The notes under the pieces: model-generated
Told to the model about the DNA's origin: nothing
Databases searched by the model: none
What the model saw: the letters and a program-made list of their open reading frames with translations, nothing else
Position numbers and translations under genes: made by a program
Part shown: positions 1-12,964 of the stretch, one piece after another
Numbering within the stretch: the first letter of the stretch is position 1
How the letters are laid out: each line of letters opens with the position of its first letter
Assembly: GCA_963971285.1 (NCBI GenBank)
Contig: OZ020246.1
Span: 8,415,217 to 8,479,216 of the forward strand
From: Astropecten irregularis
Taxonomy: Eukaryota > Echinodermata > Asteroidea > Paxillosida > Astropectinidae
Direction: 5' to 3'
DNA: 64,000 nt

Positions 1-3000
1 GATCTGCAAGATCCATGATGCTTGCCATTATGGGCCTCACCCTCAGCTAGCAAAGATCTGCCAGACCCATGATGCTTGCCATTATGGGCCTCACCCTCAG
101 CTAGCAAAGATCTGTCAGATCCACGATGCTTGCCATTGTGGGGCTCACCCTCAGCTAGCAAAGATGTCAGATCCACGATGCTTGCCATTATGGGCCTCAC
201 CCTCAGCCAGCAAAGATCTGCCAAATCCACGATGCTTGAAATTATGGGCCTCACCCTCAGCTAGCAAAGATATGCAAGATCCATGATGCTTGCCATTATG
301 GGCCTCACCCTCAGCTAGCAAAGATCTGTCAGATCAAAGATGCTTGCCATTGTGGGCCTCACCCTCAGCTAGCAAAGATCTGCCAGATCCATGATGCTTG
401 CCATTATGGGCCTCACCCTCAGCTAGCAAAGATCTGTCAGATCCATGATGCTTGCCATTATGGGCCTCACCCTCAGCTAGCAAAGATCTGCCAGATCCAT
501 GATGCTTGCCATTATGGGCCTCGCCCTTAGCTAGCAAAGATCTGTCAGATCCACAATGCTTGCCATTATGGGCCTCACCCTCAGCTAGCAAAGATCTGTC
601 AGATCCACGATGCTTGCCATTGTGGGGCTCACCCTCAGCTAGCAAAGATCTGTCAGATCAAAGATGCTTGCCATTATGGGCCTCACCCTCAGCCAGCAAA
701 GATCTGCCAAATCCACGATGCATGAAATGATGGGCCTCACCCTCAGCTAGCAAAGATATGCCAGATCCATGATGCTTGCCATTATGGGCCTCACCCTCAG
801 CTAGCAAAGATCTGTCAGATCAAAGATGCTTGCCATTGTGGGCCTCACCCTCAGCTAGCAAAGATCTGCAAAATCAAAGATGCTTGCCATTATAGGGGTC
901 TCATCCTCAGACAGCAAAGATCTGCCAGATCCATGATGCTTGCCATTATGAGCCTCACCCTCAGCTAGCAAAGATCTGCCAAATTCAAGATGCTTGCCAT
1001 TATGGCCCTCACCCTCAGCTAGCAAAGATCTGCAAGATCCATGATGCTTGCCATTATGGGCCTCACCCTCAGCTAGCAAAGATCTGCCAGATCCATGATG
1101 CTTGCCATTATGGGCCTCGCCCTTAGCTAGCAAAGATCTGCCAGATCCACAATACTTGCCATGAAGGACTCACCCTCAGCCAGCAAAGATCTGCCAGATC
1201 CACGATGCTTGCCATTATGGGCCTCACACTCAGCTAGCAAAGATCTGCCAGATCCACGATGCTTGCCATTATGGGCCTCACACTCAGCTAGCAAAGATCT
1301 GCCAGATCCATGATGCTTGCCATTATGGGCCTCGCCCTTAGCTAGCAAAGATCTGCCAGATCCACAATACTTGCCATGAAGGACTCACCCTCAGCCAGCA
1401 AAGATCTGCCAGATCCATGATGCTTGCAATGATGGGCCTCACCCCCGGCTAGCAAAGATCTGCCAGATCCATGATGCTTGCCATTTGGGCCTCACCCTCA
1501 TCCAGCAAAGATCTGCAAGACCCATGATGCTTGCCATGATGGACTCACCTCAGTCAGCAAAGATCTGCCAGATCCATGATGCTTGCCATGATGGACTCAC
1601 CCTCAGCTACCAAAGATCTGCAAGATCCATGATGCTTGGCATGATGGACTCACCCTCAGCCAGCAAAGATCTGCAAGATCCACAATGAGGCAAAGATCTG
1701 CCAGATCCATGATGCTTGCCATTATGGGCCTCACCCTCAGCCAGCAAAGATCTGCAAGATCCATGATGCTTGCCATGATGGACTCACCCTCAGCTAGCAA
1801 AGATCTGCCAGATTCACAATGCTTGCTGTGATGGATTCACCCTCAGCCAGCAAAGATCTGCCAAATCCACGATGCTTGCTTTGATGGACTCACCATTAGG
1901 TAGCAAAAATCAGCCACATCCATGGTGCTTGCCAAGATGGACTCACCGTCAGCTACCAAAGATCAGCAAGATCCATGATGCTTGACGTGATGGATTCACC
2001 CTCAGCCAGCAAAGATCTGCAAGACCTACATTGCTTGCCATTATGGGCCTTACCCTCAGCTAGCAAAGATCTGCCAGATCCATGATGCTTGCCATTGTGG
2101 GCCTCACCCTCAGCTAGCAAAGATCTGCCAGATCCATGATGCTTGCCATTATGGGCCTCACCCTCGGCCACCAAAGATCTGCCATGATGGACTCACCCTC
2201 AGCTAGCAAAGATCTGCCAGATCCATGATGCTTGCCGAAATGGATTCACCCTCAGCCAGCAAAGATCAGCCACATCGATGGTGCTTGCCATTATGGTTCT
2301 CACCCTCAGTCAGCAACAATCTAGCCAAAATGGACTCACCATGCATCAGCTTCCAAACATCAGCAAGATCCATGATGCTTGCCATAATGGACTCACCGTC
2401 AGCTAGCAAAGATCTGCCGGATCCACAATGATTGTTGTGTTGGATTCATCTTCAGCCAGCAAAGACCTGCCAAATCCACAATGCTTGCTTTGATGGACTC
2501 ACCATTAGGTATCAAAGAGCAGCAACATCCATGGTGTTTGCCAAGATGGACTCACCATCAGCCAGCAAAGATCTGCAAGTGCTATGTTGCTTGCCATGAT
2601 ATGGGCCTCACCCTCAGCTAGCAAAGATCTGCCAGATCCACGTTGCTTGCCATGATGGGCCTCTCCCTCAGCTCAGATCCATGATGCTTGCCATGATGGA
2701 CTCACCCTCAGCTAGCATAGATCTGCCACATTCACAATGCTTGCTGTGATGGATTCACCCTCAGCCAGCAAAGATATGCCAAATCCACGATGCTTGCTTT
2801 GATGGACTCACCATTAGGTAGCAAAAGTCAGTCACATCCATGGTGCTTGCCATTATGGTTCTCATCCTCAGCCAGCAAAGATCTAGCCAAAATGGACTCA
2901 CCATGCATCAGCTTCCAAACATCAGCAAGATCCATGATGCTTGCCATAATGGACTCACCCTCAGCTAGCAAAGATCTGCCAGATCCACAATGCTTGCTGT

Positions 3001-3455
3001 GTTGGATTCATCTTCAGCCAGCAAAGACCTGCCAAATCCACGATGCTTGCTTTGATGGACTCATCATTAGGTATCAAAGATCAGCCACATCCATGGCGCT
3101 TGCCAAGATGGACGCGCCATCAGCCAGCAAAGATCTGCAAGACCTACGTTGCTTGCCATGATGGGCCTCACCCTCAGCTAGCAAAGATCTGCCAGATCCA
3201 CGTTGCTTGCCATGATGGGCCTCACCCTCAGCTAGCAAAGATCCGCCAGATCCACAATACTTGGGTCTCATAGATCACCCTCATCCAGCAAAGATCTGTC
3301 AAATCCACGATAAGCTTGTCATGATGGACTCTCCATAAGGAAGCACACATCCATGATGCCATTACCATTTTGGGCCTCATCCTTAGCCTCCAAGATCTGC
3401 CGGATCCAAGATGCTTGGAGTTTTTATAGCAAAAATGAGCCTGATCCATTACCTG
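1..3455. repeat. 54-bp satellite, array 1 (runs off the left edge)
   Basis: Head-to-tail units of 54 bp. Each carries two GATC sites near its start (AGATCTGCCAGATCC) followed by ATGATGCTTGCCATTATGG and CACCCTCAGCTAGCAAA. From 1 to about 1,480 the units are very alike; rightward they decay (GATGGACTCACC variants, partial units, small indels), and the last units around 3,290-3,455 are hard to align. Because 54 is a multiple of three and stops are rare, several frames stay open over many units. These are by-products of the repeat and not genes. Unit variants differ mainly in the second half (GGGCCTCACC versus GGACTCACC). Confidence 0.97.
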
Positions 3456-4304
3456 CAGTGTGTTGGGCTAACCCTCAGCTAGTGGAGATAAGCCAGATCC
3501 ATGATGCTTGCCATAACCGACCCATTGAAGGTGACCTTCAATGAGGTAGAGGTATAGCTAGCACATACAGGTACATGCTGCACCGTTGACAATACAGTTG
3601 TACATCCTGGGCAATGTGGTTTCCAACAGGTGCTGGAAAGAATAGGTAAGACATGGTGAGACATGTCAAGCCCTCATGTCACATTCCTCCAACTGCAAAT
3701 GGGCAATCCTGAAGGAAGTGAAGGAAGCAGAGCTTGCTTGGCCACTCAGTCCTAGACCTGACCTCAGCAAGGTACGTTTTCTTTGTCTTGTTACTCTTTA
3801 CCAGAGTATTGTCATTACTAACTGGGCAACACTAACAGGGAGTTTCCTTCAATACCCATTTCATGAAACAGGCAGCTTTTGCAGCTGGCTGTGACTACAG
3901 TGTTGGATGTGCTGCCCCTAAAAGCTGATGCCGCGGTAGAGGGATGGTTACTAATCCAGACTGATAGCAAATTAACAAACGTTAACGGAACTTGATTACG
4001 ATACCAAAATGGCACGCATGTCACAAGGCATTGTGGTTACAACAGAGGAATTAACTACTAAGTACAGTCAAAGCAATAAGAGATATTAAACGAATGTAGT
4101 TTTTACTCTACATTTAAACATAAAGTCAAGGTACACATACATGTAGATGCAGATGTGGAGAGCATCGAGTCACCACATCATCCTTCAAAAGAGTATCTTG
4201 TGTTCTGCTTTGAGCCATCAAAATGATCCGGCAGCTATCGAGGTTAGGAGTCCCAAGAACTTGCCTGAAGCATCCAAATGCGAGTCTTCAGTAGTCCAAG
4301 GTTT

Positions 4305-4867
4305 TTAGAATTGGAGTTCACATTGGAAAATGGTGACTGAGATGCCAATCCCATGGGGCTGCAGATAAAAAATGAAAAAAATAAACTTATATTACTCAAA
4401 GAAAATTAAATGTGTAAATAATTGCAGTGTGCGGTAAAGAAAGAAGAAAAGGAAACATTCTATTTTAAATTAGGCAAGTCTATGACAAATACTCTTCCTT
4501 TGATAAAGAATTTTAGGGGGGGGTTACCACAAAGACACATTCCACAAATCATGCAGGAGGTGTACTAGAATCTTGGGACATACGTTTAAGTAATAATTTT
4601 AGAAGGTAGCATGTGGGTAACTTATGGATAGAAAATCCCAAAAACAAATCCAGAACCTCACATGGTCTGCCATAAACCTGGATGTATTACATTTTTGTGT
4701 CACAATATTAATGGCAAGCCTCAAATCATATTCATCCAACTAGAAATGAATGGAGTGAGGACTAGTCAGCAAATTCCTGTCAGCAGGACATGTACCTTGA
4801 GGTAGACCTTATCAAGCCACCATTGTGCAGCATCAGCTTCAGGGTGTATCTCCTTGATTCCAGCCAT
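4305..4867 (-). other. Candidate two-exon reading frame in D1 (possible gene fragment)
   Basis: On the minus strand an ATG at 4867 opens a 24-codon block (MAGIKEIHPEADAAQ..., ending VYLK) that stops exactly at a GT (last exon base 4796; AAG|GTACATG). A second block starts after a TTTATCTGCAG acceptor at 4358 and reads PHGIGISVTIFQCELQF to a stop at 4305. The two join in phase 0. The D2 copy keeps the same start, donor, acceptor, phase and stop despite many substitutions, which is the main argument for a real coding history. The first block resembles the last two exons of the candidate gene at 31.5-36.1 kb, where the equivalent position is GTG rather than ATG. It may be a pseudogene remnant; no family is recognised. 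Confidence 0.3.
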
Positions 4868-5062
4868 CCCATGAAATTATAGAAATGAAAAATATTTCAA
4901 CATTAATAAAACACAAGCCTTCACAAGCCTTAATACAAAACGACTAAAGCCTTTAACAGTTCAATAAAAAAATGTGTGGTAGAGGGGAGGTGATCCTAAA
5001 GTATTTTTTGTAGACCCTATTCACACTAATGAGGTGAACAGGTAGTATATCACTCTACTTAC

Positions 5063-5194
5063 CAGTAGAATGGAATACAATATTTGCATTGGTGGGAATA
5101 TATGAAGCTATCATATCTCTACAAAGGCCATAGGACATGACATGTCCCGAAAAAACTTCCTCGAGCTGTCTAAGATTCCACAGATGAGTGAAAT
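5063..5194 (-). other. Exon-like block in D1
   Basis: A minus-strand block starts after a TTTATGTTTTAG acceptor-like site and ends at a consensus donor (CTACTG|GTAAGTAGAG). It is open in one frame (FTHLWNLRQLEEVFSGHVMS... to IVFHST) and leaves phase 1. The D2 copy keeps the donor, but its acceptor region has changed. It would lie upstream of the 24-codon block in the same unit. No domain is recognised and coding status is uncertain. Confidence 0.25.
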
Positions 5195-6440
5195 CTAAAA
5201 CATAAAATGATGGCAGGATCAGATACATGTAATAATTACTGCCATGCTCAAAGAGTAATGGAAGGATGTTCAGAGGATCAACACTCATCTGAAAAAATGA
5301 CGTGGTCAGATGCTCTAAAATACTTAATGGCCCCTCTAAGGAGCTGCAGGTGATACAGCTTGTTGCTGGGGACTTGCTGAAATCAACGGTACCAAGCAAG
5401 CCAGATGAAGATCGCTTTAAAGATGGAAGAGAAAGGGAAGGCGAATCCCCGAGCAATAAACCAAAACCCTGATGAGCCTTAAGACAACAGGTTGTGGGGA
5501 AGAACAGGGCTGATTCTGTGAAGATAGAATTTTGTAATCATTCTCTCTGACAGAAAGGAAGAATGTTTAAACAAAGATAGAATCTAACAGATCCACCATG
5601 TTCTCTGTAATGAGGCAGACCCTCTGCCAAGAAAGATTAGCCAGATCCACAATTCTTGGATGTGATGGAATCACCGTTAGGTAGCAAAGATCTGCCAAAT
5701 CCACATCCAGCCAGCAAAGATCTGCCTAATCCACGATGGTTGCTGTGATGGATTCACCTTCAGCCAGCAAAGATTTGCCACATCCACGATGCTTGCTGTG
5801 ATGGAATCACCGTTAGGTAGCAAAGATCTGCCAGATCCACAAATTGCTTGAAATAATGGGTCTCAACCTCGGCCAGTAAATATCAGCAAGGTCCATGATA
5901 TTTGCCGTGATGGACTCACCCTCAGGCAGCTAAGATCTGCCAAATCCATGATGCTTGCTGTGATGGACTCACCATTAGGTAGCAAAGATCAGCCACATCC
6001 AAGGTGCTTGCCATTATGGGCCTCACCCCCAGGCAGCAAAAGATCTGCCAGATCCACAATTGCTTGAAATAATGGGCCTCATCCTCAGCCAGCAAAGATA
6101 TGCAAAATCAACAATGCTTGCAAAGATGGACTCACCATCAGGTACCAAAGATCTGCCAGATCCACGATGCTTGCCATTATGGGCCTCACCCACAGCTACC
6201 AAAGATCAGCAATATCCATGATGCTTGCCATGATGGACTCACCCTCAGCTAGCAAAGATCTGCCAGATCCTCAACGCTTGCCGTGATGGATTCACCCTCA
6301 TCCAGCAAAAATCTGCCTAATCCACAATGCTTGTGCTGTTATGGATTCACCCTAAGCCAGCAAAGATCTGCCAAATCCATGATGCTTGCCGTAATGGACT
6401 GACCCTAAGCTAGCAAAGATCTGCCACATCCATGATGCTT

Positions 6441-6797
6441 TTATTTATTTATTTCTTGTTTACCCTGGGTTTACCTGCTCAGTGAAACACACACTGTTTT
6501 CCAGAGGTTCCCAGCAATTACAATATGAATTAGGATGGTGCTACACGTGACCGAGAAGCAGGCTTTCATGGGCGCCCTTTGGCAGCCAGCCACATCAACC
6601 CATATATGATCATGAAGTACAGCTTAAGATCGAAAGTGTTTGGTTTTTGTGGAGGGAGGAAAACCAGAGAACAACCCTCGAAGCATAGGAGAGAACCAAA
6701 CGCACAACTCCACTCACATAATGACAAAAGCCGGGATCGAACCCAGGCCACATTGGTGAGAGGCGAGTGCCTACCACACTTTGCCACCAACGCCCCC
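6441..6797 (-). mobile_element. tRNA-derived SINE inserted in satellite array 2
   Basis: Read on the minus strand, it begins with a tRNA-like head (GTTGGTGGCAAAGTG as A-box region, GGTTCGATCCC as B box near 6,735). A body follows with the TTTTCCTCCCTCCACAAAAA block, and it ends in an AAATAAATAAATAAA tail at 6,441. Satellite sequence resumes on both sides (GATGCTT on the left, TGTGATGGACTCACC on the right), so it jumped into an existing unit. The second, plus-strand copy at 59,657-60,004 shares head, body and the GGGTTGATGTGGCTGGC block. Confidence 0.88.
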
Positions 6798-7807
6798 TGT
6801 GATGGACTCACCATTAGGTAGCAAAGATTAGCCACATCCAGCAAAAGATCTGCCAGATCCACAATTGCTTGCCATGATGGGCTCACTCTCAGCCAGCAAA
6901 GATCTGCCTAATCCATGATGCTCACTATGATGGACTCACCATTAAGTAGCAAAGTTCTGCCAGATCCACAATTGCTTGAAATAATGTGCCTCACCCTCAG
7001 CCAGCAAAGGTCTGCCAAATCCATGATGCTTGCAAAACTGGACTCACCATCAGCTACCAAAGATCTGCAAGATCCATGATGCTTGCCATTATGGGCTTCA
7101 TCCTCAGCTAGCAAAGATCTGCAAGATCCATAATGCTTGCCATTATGGGCCTCACCCTCAGCCAGGAAAGATCTGCCATATCCATGATGCTTGTCATGAT
7201 GGACTCACCCTCAGCTAGCAAAGATCTGCCAGATCCATGATGCTTGCCATTATGGACCTCACCCTCAGCTAGCAAAGATCAGCCAGATCCATGATGCTTG
7301 CCGAAACGGATTCACCCTCAGCCAGCAAAGATCAGCCACATCGATGGTGCTTGCTATTTGGGCCTCATCCTCAGCCAGCAAAGATCTGCCAGATCCATGA
7401 TGCTTGCCATTATGGGCCTCACCCTTAGCCAGCAAAGATCTGCCAGATCCATGATGCTTGCCATTATGGGCCTCACCCTCAGCTAGCAAAGATCAGCCAG
7501 ATCCATGATGCTTGCCGAAACGGATTCACCCTAAGCCAACAAAGATCAGCCACATCGATCGTGCTTGCTATTTGGGCCTCACCCTCAGCCAGCAAAGATC
7601 TGCAAAATCCACGATGCTTGCAAAAATGGACTCACCATCAGGTACCAAAGATCTGTAACATCCACGATGCTTGCCATTATGGGCCTTACCCTAAGCCAGC
7701 AAAGATCTGCCAGATCCACGATGCTTGCCTTGATGGATTCACCATCAGCCAGCAAAGATCTGCAAGATCCATAATGCTTGCCATTATGGGCCTCACCCTC
7801 AGCCAGC

Positions 7808-10800
7808 AAAGATCTGCCAGATCCATGATGCTTGCCATGATGGACTCACCCTCAATGAGGAAAGATCTGCAAGATCCATGATGCTTGCCATGATGGACTC
7901 ACCCTCGGGTAGCAAAGATCTGCCAGATCCATGACGCTTGCCAAAACGGATTCACCCTCAGCCAGGAAAGATCAGCCACATCGATGGTGCTTGCCATTTG
8001 GGCCTCACCCTCAGGCAGCAAAGATCTGCCAGATCCACGATGCTTGCCAAGATGAACTCACCATCAGCTACCAAAGATCAGCAAGATCCGAGATGCTTGG
8101 CATGATGGACTCACCCTAAGCTAGCAAAGATCAGCCAGATCCATAATGCTTGCCGTAATGGATTCACCCTCAGGCAGCTAAGATCTGCCAAATCCACGAT
8201 GCTTGCTGTGATGGACTCACCATTAGGTAGCAAAGATCAGCCACATCCATGGTGCTTGCCAACATGGGCCTCACCCTCAGCCAGCAAGAGATCTGCCAGT
8301 TCCACAATGCTTGCTGTGATGGACTCACGATTTTAGGTAGCAAAGATCTGCCAGATCCATGATGCTTGCCATTATGGGCCTCACCCTCATCAGCTAGCAA
8401 AGATCTGCAACATCCGCGATGCTTGCCATTATGTGCCTCACCTTAAGCAAGCAAAGATATTCCAAACCCACGATGATTGCCATTATGGGCCTCACCCTAA
8501 GCCAGCAAAGATCTGGAAAATCAACGATGCTAATACCATTATGGGCCTCACCCTCAGCTAGCAAATATCTGCAAGACCCACGATGCTTGCCATTATGGGC
8601 TTCACCCTCTGCATGCTAGCAAAGATCTGCCAGACCCAAGATGCTTGCTATTATGGGCCTCACCCTCAGCTAGCAAAGATCTGCCAGATCCACGATGCTT
8701 GCCGTGATGGACTCGCCATTAGGTAGGAAAGATCAGCAAAATCCATGATGCTTGCCATGATGAATTCACCCTCAGCCAGCAAAGATCTGCCAAATCCACG
8801 ATGCTTGCTGTTATGGACTCACCATTAAGTAGCAAAGATATGCCAAATCCACGATGCTTGCAGAGATGGACTCACCATTAGGTAGCAAAGATCTGCCAGA
8901 TCATGATGATTGCCGTTATGGGCCTCACCCTCATCAGCTAGCAAAGATCTGCAACATCCGTGATGCTTGCCATTATGTGCCTCACCCTCAGCTAGCAAAG
9001 ATATACCAGACCAACGATGCTTGCCATAATGGGCCTCACCCTCAGCCAGCAAAGATCTGCAAAATCAACGATGCTAATACCATTATGGGCCTAACCCTCT
9101 GCTAGCAAAGATCTGCCAGACCCAAGTTGCTTGCCATTATGGGCCTCACCCTCAGCTAGCAAAGATCTGCCAGATCCACGATGCTTGCCTTGATGGATTC
9201 ACCCTCAGCCAGCAAAGATCTGCAAGATCCATGATGCTTGCAATGATGGGCCTCACCCCTGGCCAGCAAAGATCTGCCAGATCCATGATGCTTGCCATGA
9301 TGGACTCACCCTCAATGAGGAAAGATCTGCAAGATCCATGATGCTTGCCATGATGGACTCACCCTCGGGTAGCAAAGATCTGCCAGATCCATGATGCTTG
9401 CCAAAACGGATTCACCCTCAGCCAGGAAAGATCAGCCACATCGATGGTGCTTGCCATTTGGGCCTCACCCTCAGGCAGCAAAGATCTGCCAGATCCACGA
9501 TGCTTGCCAAGATGAACTCACCATCAGCTACCAAAGATCAGCAAGATCCGAGATGCTTGGCATGATGGACTCACCCTAAGCTAGCAAAGATCAGCCAGAT
9601 CCATAATGCTTGCCGTAATGGATTCACCCTCAGGCAGCTAAGATCTGCCAAATCCACGATGCTTGCTGTGATGGACTCACCATTAGGTAGCAAAGATCAG
9701 CCACATCCATGGTGCTTGCCAACATGGGCCTCACCCTCAGCCAGCAAGAGATCTGCCAGTTCCACAATGCTTGCTGTGATGGACTCACGATTTTAGGTAG
9801 CAAAGATCTGCCAGATCCATGATGCTTGCCATTATGGGCCTCACCCTCATCAGCTAGCAAAGATCTGCAACATCCGCGATGCTTGCCATTATGTGCCTCA
9901 CCTTCAGCAAGCAAAGATATTCCAAACCCACGATGATTGCCATTATGGGCCTCACCCTAAGCCAGCAAAGATCTGGAAAATCAACGATGCTAATACCATT
10001 ATGGGCCTCACCCTCTGCTAGCAAAGATCTGCCAGACCCAAGATGCTTGCTATTATGGGCCTCACCCTCAGCTAGCAAATATCTGCAAGACCCACGATGC
10101 TTGCCATTATGGGCTTCACCCTCTGCATGCTAGCAAAGATCTGCCAGACCCAAGATGCTTGCTATTATGGGCCTCACCCTCAGCTAGCAAAGATCTGCCA
10201 GATCCATGATGCTTGCCGTTATGGACTCGCCATTAGGTAGGAAAGATCAGCAAAATCCATGATGCTTGCCATGATGAATTCACCCTCAGCCAGCAAAGAT
10301 CTGCCAAATCCACGATGCTTGCTGTTATGGACTCACCATTAAGTAGCAAAGATATGCCAAATCCACGATGCTTGCAGAGATGGACTCACCATTAGGTAGC
10401 AAAGATCTGCCAGATCATGATGATTGCCGTTATGGGCCTCACCCTCATCAGCTAGCAAAGATCTGCAACATCCGTGATGCTTGCCATTATGTGCCTCACC
10501 CTCAGCTAGCAAAGATATACCAGACCAACGATGCTTGCCATAATGGGCCTCACCCTCAGCCAGCAAAGATCTGCAAAATCAACGATGCTAATACCATTAT
10601 GGGCCTAACCCTCTGCTAGCAAAGATCTGCCAGACCCAAGTTGCTTGCCATTATGGGCCTCACCCTCAGCTAGCAAAGATCTGCCAGATCCACGATGCTT
10701 GCCTTGATGGATTCACCCTCAGCCAGCAAAGATCTGCAAGATCCATGATGCTTGCAATGATGGGCCTCACCCCTGGCCAGCAAAGATCTGCCAGATCCAT

Positions 10801-12193
10801 GATGCTTGCCATGATGGACTCACCCTCAATGAGGAAAGATCTGCAAGATCCATGATGCTTGCCATGATGGACTCACCCTCGGGTAGCAAAGATCTGCCAG
10901 ATCCATGATGCTTGCCAAAACGGATTCACCCTCAGCCAGGAAAGATCAGCCACATCGATGGTGCTTGCCATTTGGGCCTCACCCTCAGGCAGCAAAGATC
11001 TGCCAGATCCACGATGCTTGCCAAGATGAACTCACCATCAGCTACCAAAGATCAGCAAGATCCGAGATGCTTGGCATGATGGACTCACCCTAAGCTAGCA
11101 AAGATCAGCCAGATCCATAATGCTTGCCGTAATGGATTCACCCTCAGGCAGCTAAGATCTGCCAAATCCACGATGCTTGCTGTGATGGACTCACCATTAG
11201 GTAGCAAAGATCAGCCACATCCATGGTGCTTGCCAACATGGGCCTCACCCTCAGCCAGCAAGAGATCTGCCAGTTCCACAATGCTTGCTGTGATGGACTC
11301 ACGATTTTAGGTAGCAAAGATCTGCCAGATCCATGATGCTTGCCATTATGGGCCTCACCCTCATCAGCTAGCAAAGATCTGCAACATCCGCGATGCTTGC
11401 CATTATGTGCCTCACCTTCAGCAAGCAAAGATATTCCAAACCCACGATGATTGCCATTATGGGCCTCACCCTAAGCCAGCAAAGATCTGGAAAATCAACG
11501 ATGCTAATACCATTATGGGCCTCACCCTCTGCTAGCAAAGATCTGCCAGACCCAAGATGCTTGCTATTATGGGCCTCACCCTCAGCTAGCAAATATCTGC
11601 AAGACCCACGATGCTTGCCATTATGGGCTTCACCCTCTGCATGCTAGCAAAGATCTGCCAGACCCAAGATGCTTGCTATTATGGGCCTCACCCTCAGCTA
11701 GCAAAGATCTGCCAGATCCATGATGCTTGCCGTTATGGACTCGCCATTAGGTAGGAAAGATCAGCAAAATCCATGATGCTTGCCATGATGAATTCACCCT
11801 CAGCCAGCAAAGATCTGCCAAATCCACGATGCTTGCTGTTATGGACTCACCATTAAGTAGCAAAGATATGCCAAATCCACGATGCTTGCAGAGATGGACT
11901 CACCATTAGGTAGCAAAGATCTGCCAGATCATGATGATTGCCGTTATGGGCCTCACCCTCATCAGCTAGCAAAGATCTGCAACATCCGTGATGCTTGCCA
12001 TTATGTGCCTCACCCTCAGCTAGCAAAGATATACCAGACCAACGATGCTTGCCATAATGGGCCTCACCCTCAGCCAGCAAAGATCTGCAAAATCAACGAT
12101 GCTAATACCATTATGGGCCTAACCCTCTGCTAGCAAAGATCTGCCAGACCCAAGTTGCTTGCCATTATGGGCCTCACCCTCAGCTAGCAAAGA
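7808..12193. repeat. 1,514-bp higher-order repeat within array 2 (about 2.9 copies)
   Basis: The same ordered series of about 28 different 54-bp units recurs with a period of 1,514 bp: landmark CCAAAACGGATTCACCCTC occurs near 9,402 and 10,916, and CCAAGATGAACTCACCATC near 9,507 and 11,021. The two right-hand copies show no difference in the stretches I compared. The leftmost copy is 54 bp (one unit) shorter and has a few substitutions, for example CCTTAAGCAAGC near 8,441 against CCTTCAGCAAGC later. After about 12,193 the order breaks. Confidence 0.92.
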
Positions 12194-12964
12194 TCTGCAA
12201 GACCCACGATGCTTGCCATTATGGGCCTCACCCTCAGCTAGCAAAGATCTGCAAGACCCACGATGCTTGCCATTATGGGCCTCATCCTCAGCTAGGAAAG
12301 ATCTACCAGACCCACGAAGCTTGCCATTATGGGCCTTACCCTCAGATAGCACAAATCTGCAAGATCCGCAATGCTTGCCATTATGGGCCTCATCCTCAGC
12401 TAGCAAAGATCTAACAGATCCATGATGCTTGCCATGATGGGCCTCACCCTCACCAAGCAAAGATCTGCAAGATCTACGATGCATGCCATTATGGGCCTCA
12501 CCCTCAGCTAGAAAAAATTTGCCAGATCCATGCTGCTTCCTCTTATGGGCCTCACCCTCAGCCAGCAAAGATCTACTAGACCCAAGATGCTTGCCATTAT
12601 GGGCCTCACCCTCAGATAGCAAAAATCTGCAAGATCCGCAATGCTTGCCATTATGGGCCTCATCCTCAGCTAGCAAAGATCTACCAGATCCATGATGCTT
12701 GCCATGATTGGCCTCACCCTCACCAAGCAAAGATCTGCAAGATCTACGATGCATGCCATTATGGGCCTTACCCTCAGCTAGCAAAAATCTGCCAGATCCA
12801 TGCTGCTTCCTATTATGGGCTTCACCCTCAGCCAGCAAAGATCTGTCAAATCCACGATGCTTAATACTGTGATGGACTCACCATTAGGCAGCAAAGGTCA
12901 GCCACATCCATGATGCTTGCTGTAATGGGCCTCACCCTCAGCAAGCAAAAATTAGCCAGATCCA

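Larger units (their letters stand above)
3456..5560. repeat. Non-satellite segment D1, duplicated at 12.97-14.8 kb
   Basis: Between satellite arrays 1 and 2 lies about 2.1 kb of non-repetitive sequence that aligns along most of its length to 12,965-14,805 in the same orientation, with many substitutions and small indels. Shared landmarks include GTGGAGATAAGCCAGATCC at the left edge, TGACTGAGATGCCAATCC near 4,333, CAGCAGGACATGTACCTTGA near 4,782 and ATCACTCTACTTACCAGTAG near 5,050. The copies share exon-like blocks with splice-site-like borders on the minus strand, so the segment looks like part of an old gene unit carried along with the satellite. Confidence 0.85.
5575..12964. repeat. 54-bp satellite, array 2
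   Basis: About 7.4 kb of the same satellite in the same orientation as array 1, with mixed unit types. GATGGACTCACCATTAGGTAGC units alternate with TATGGGCCTCACC units, and the left end (5,580-6,440) is the most decayed. A SINE sits inside at 6,441-6,797. From about 7,800 to 12,190 the units are organised in a 1,514-bp higher-order repeat. The part from 12,119 to 12,838 stays open on the minus strand for 239 codons, again a property of the repeat. Confidence 0.97.

Noticed and set aside
12119-12838. 239-codon minus-strand frame of 18-residue repeats (LLAEGEAHNGKHHGSGRS type)
   Set aside because: It lies wholly in the 54-bp satellite, other frames are open too, and there is no splice or start context; a repeat by-product.
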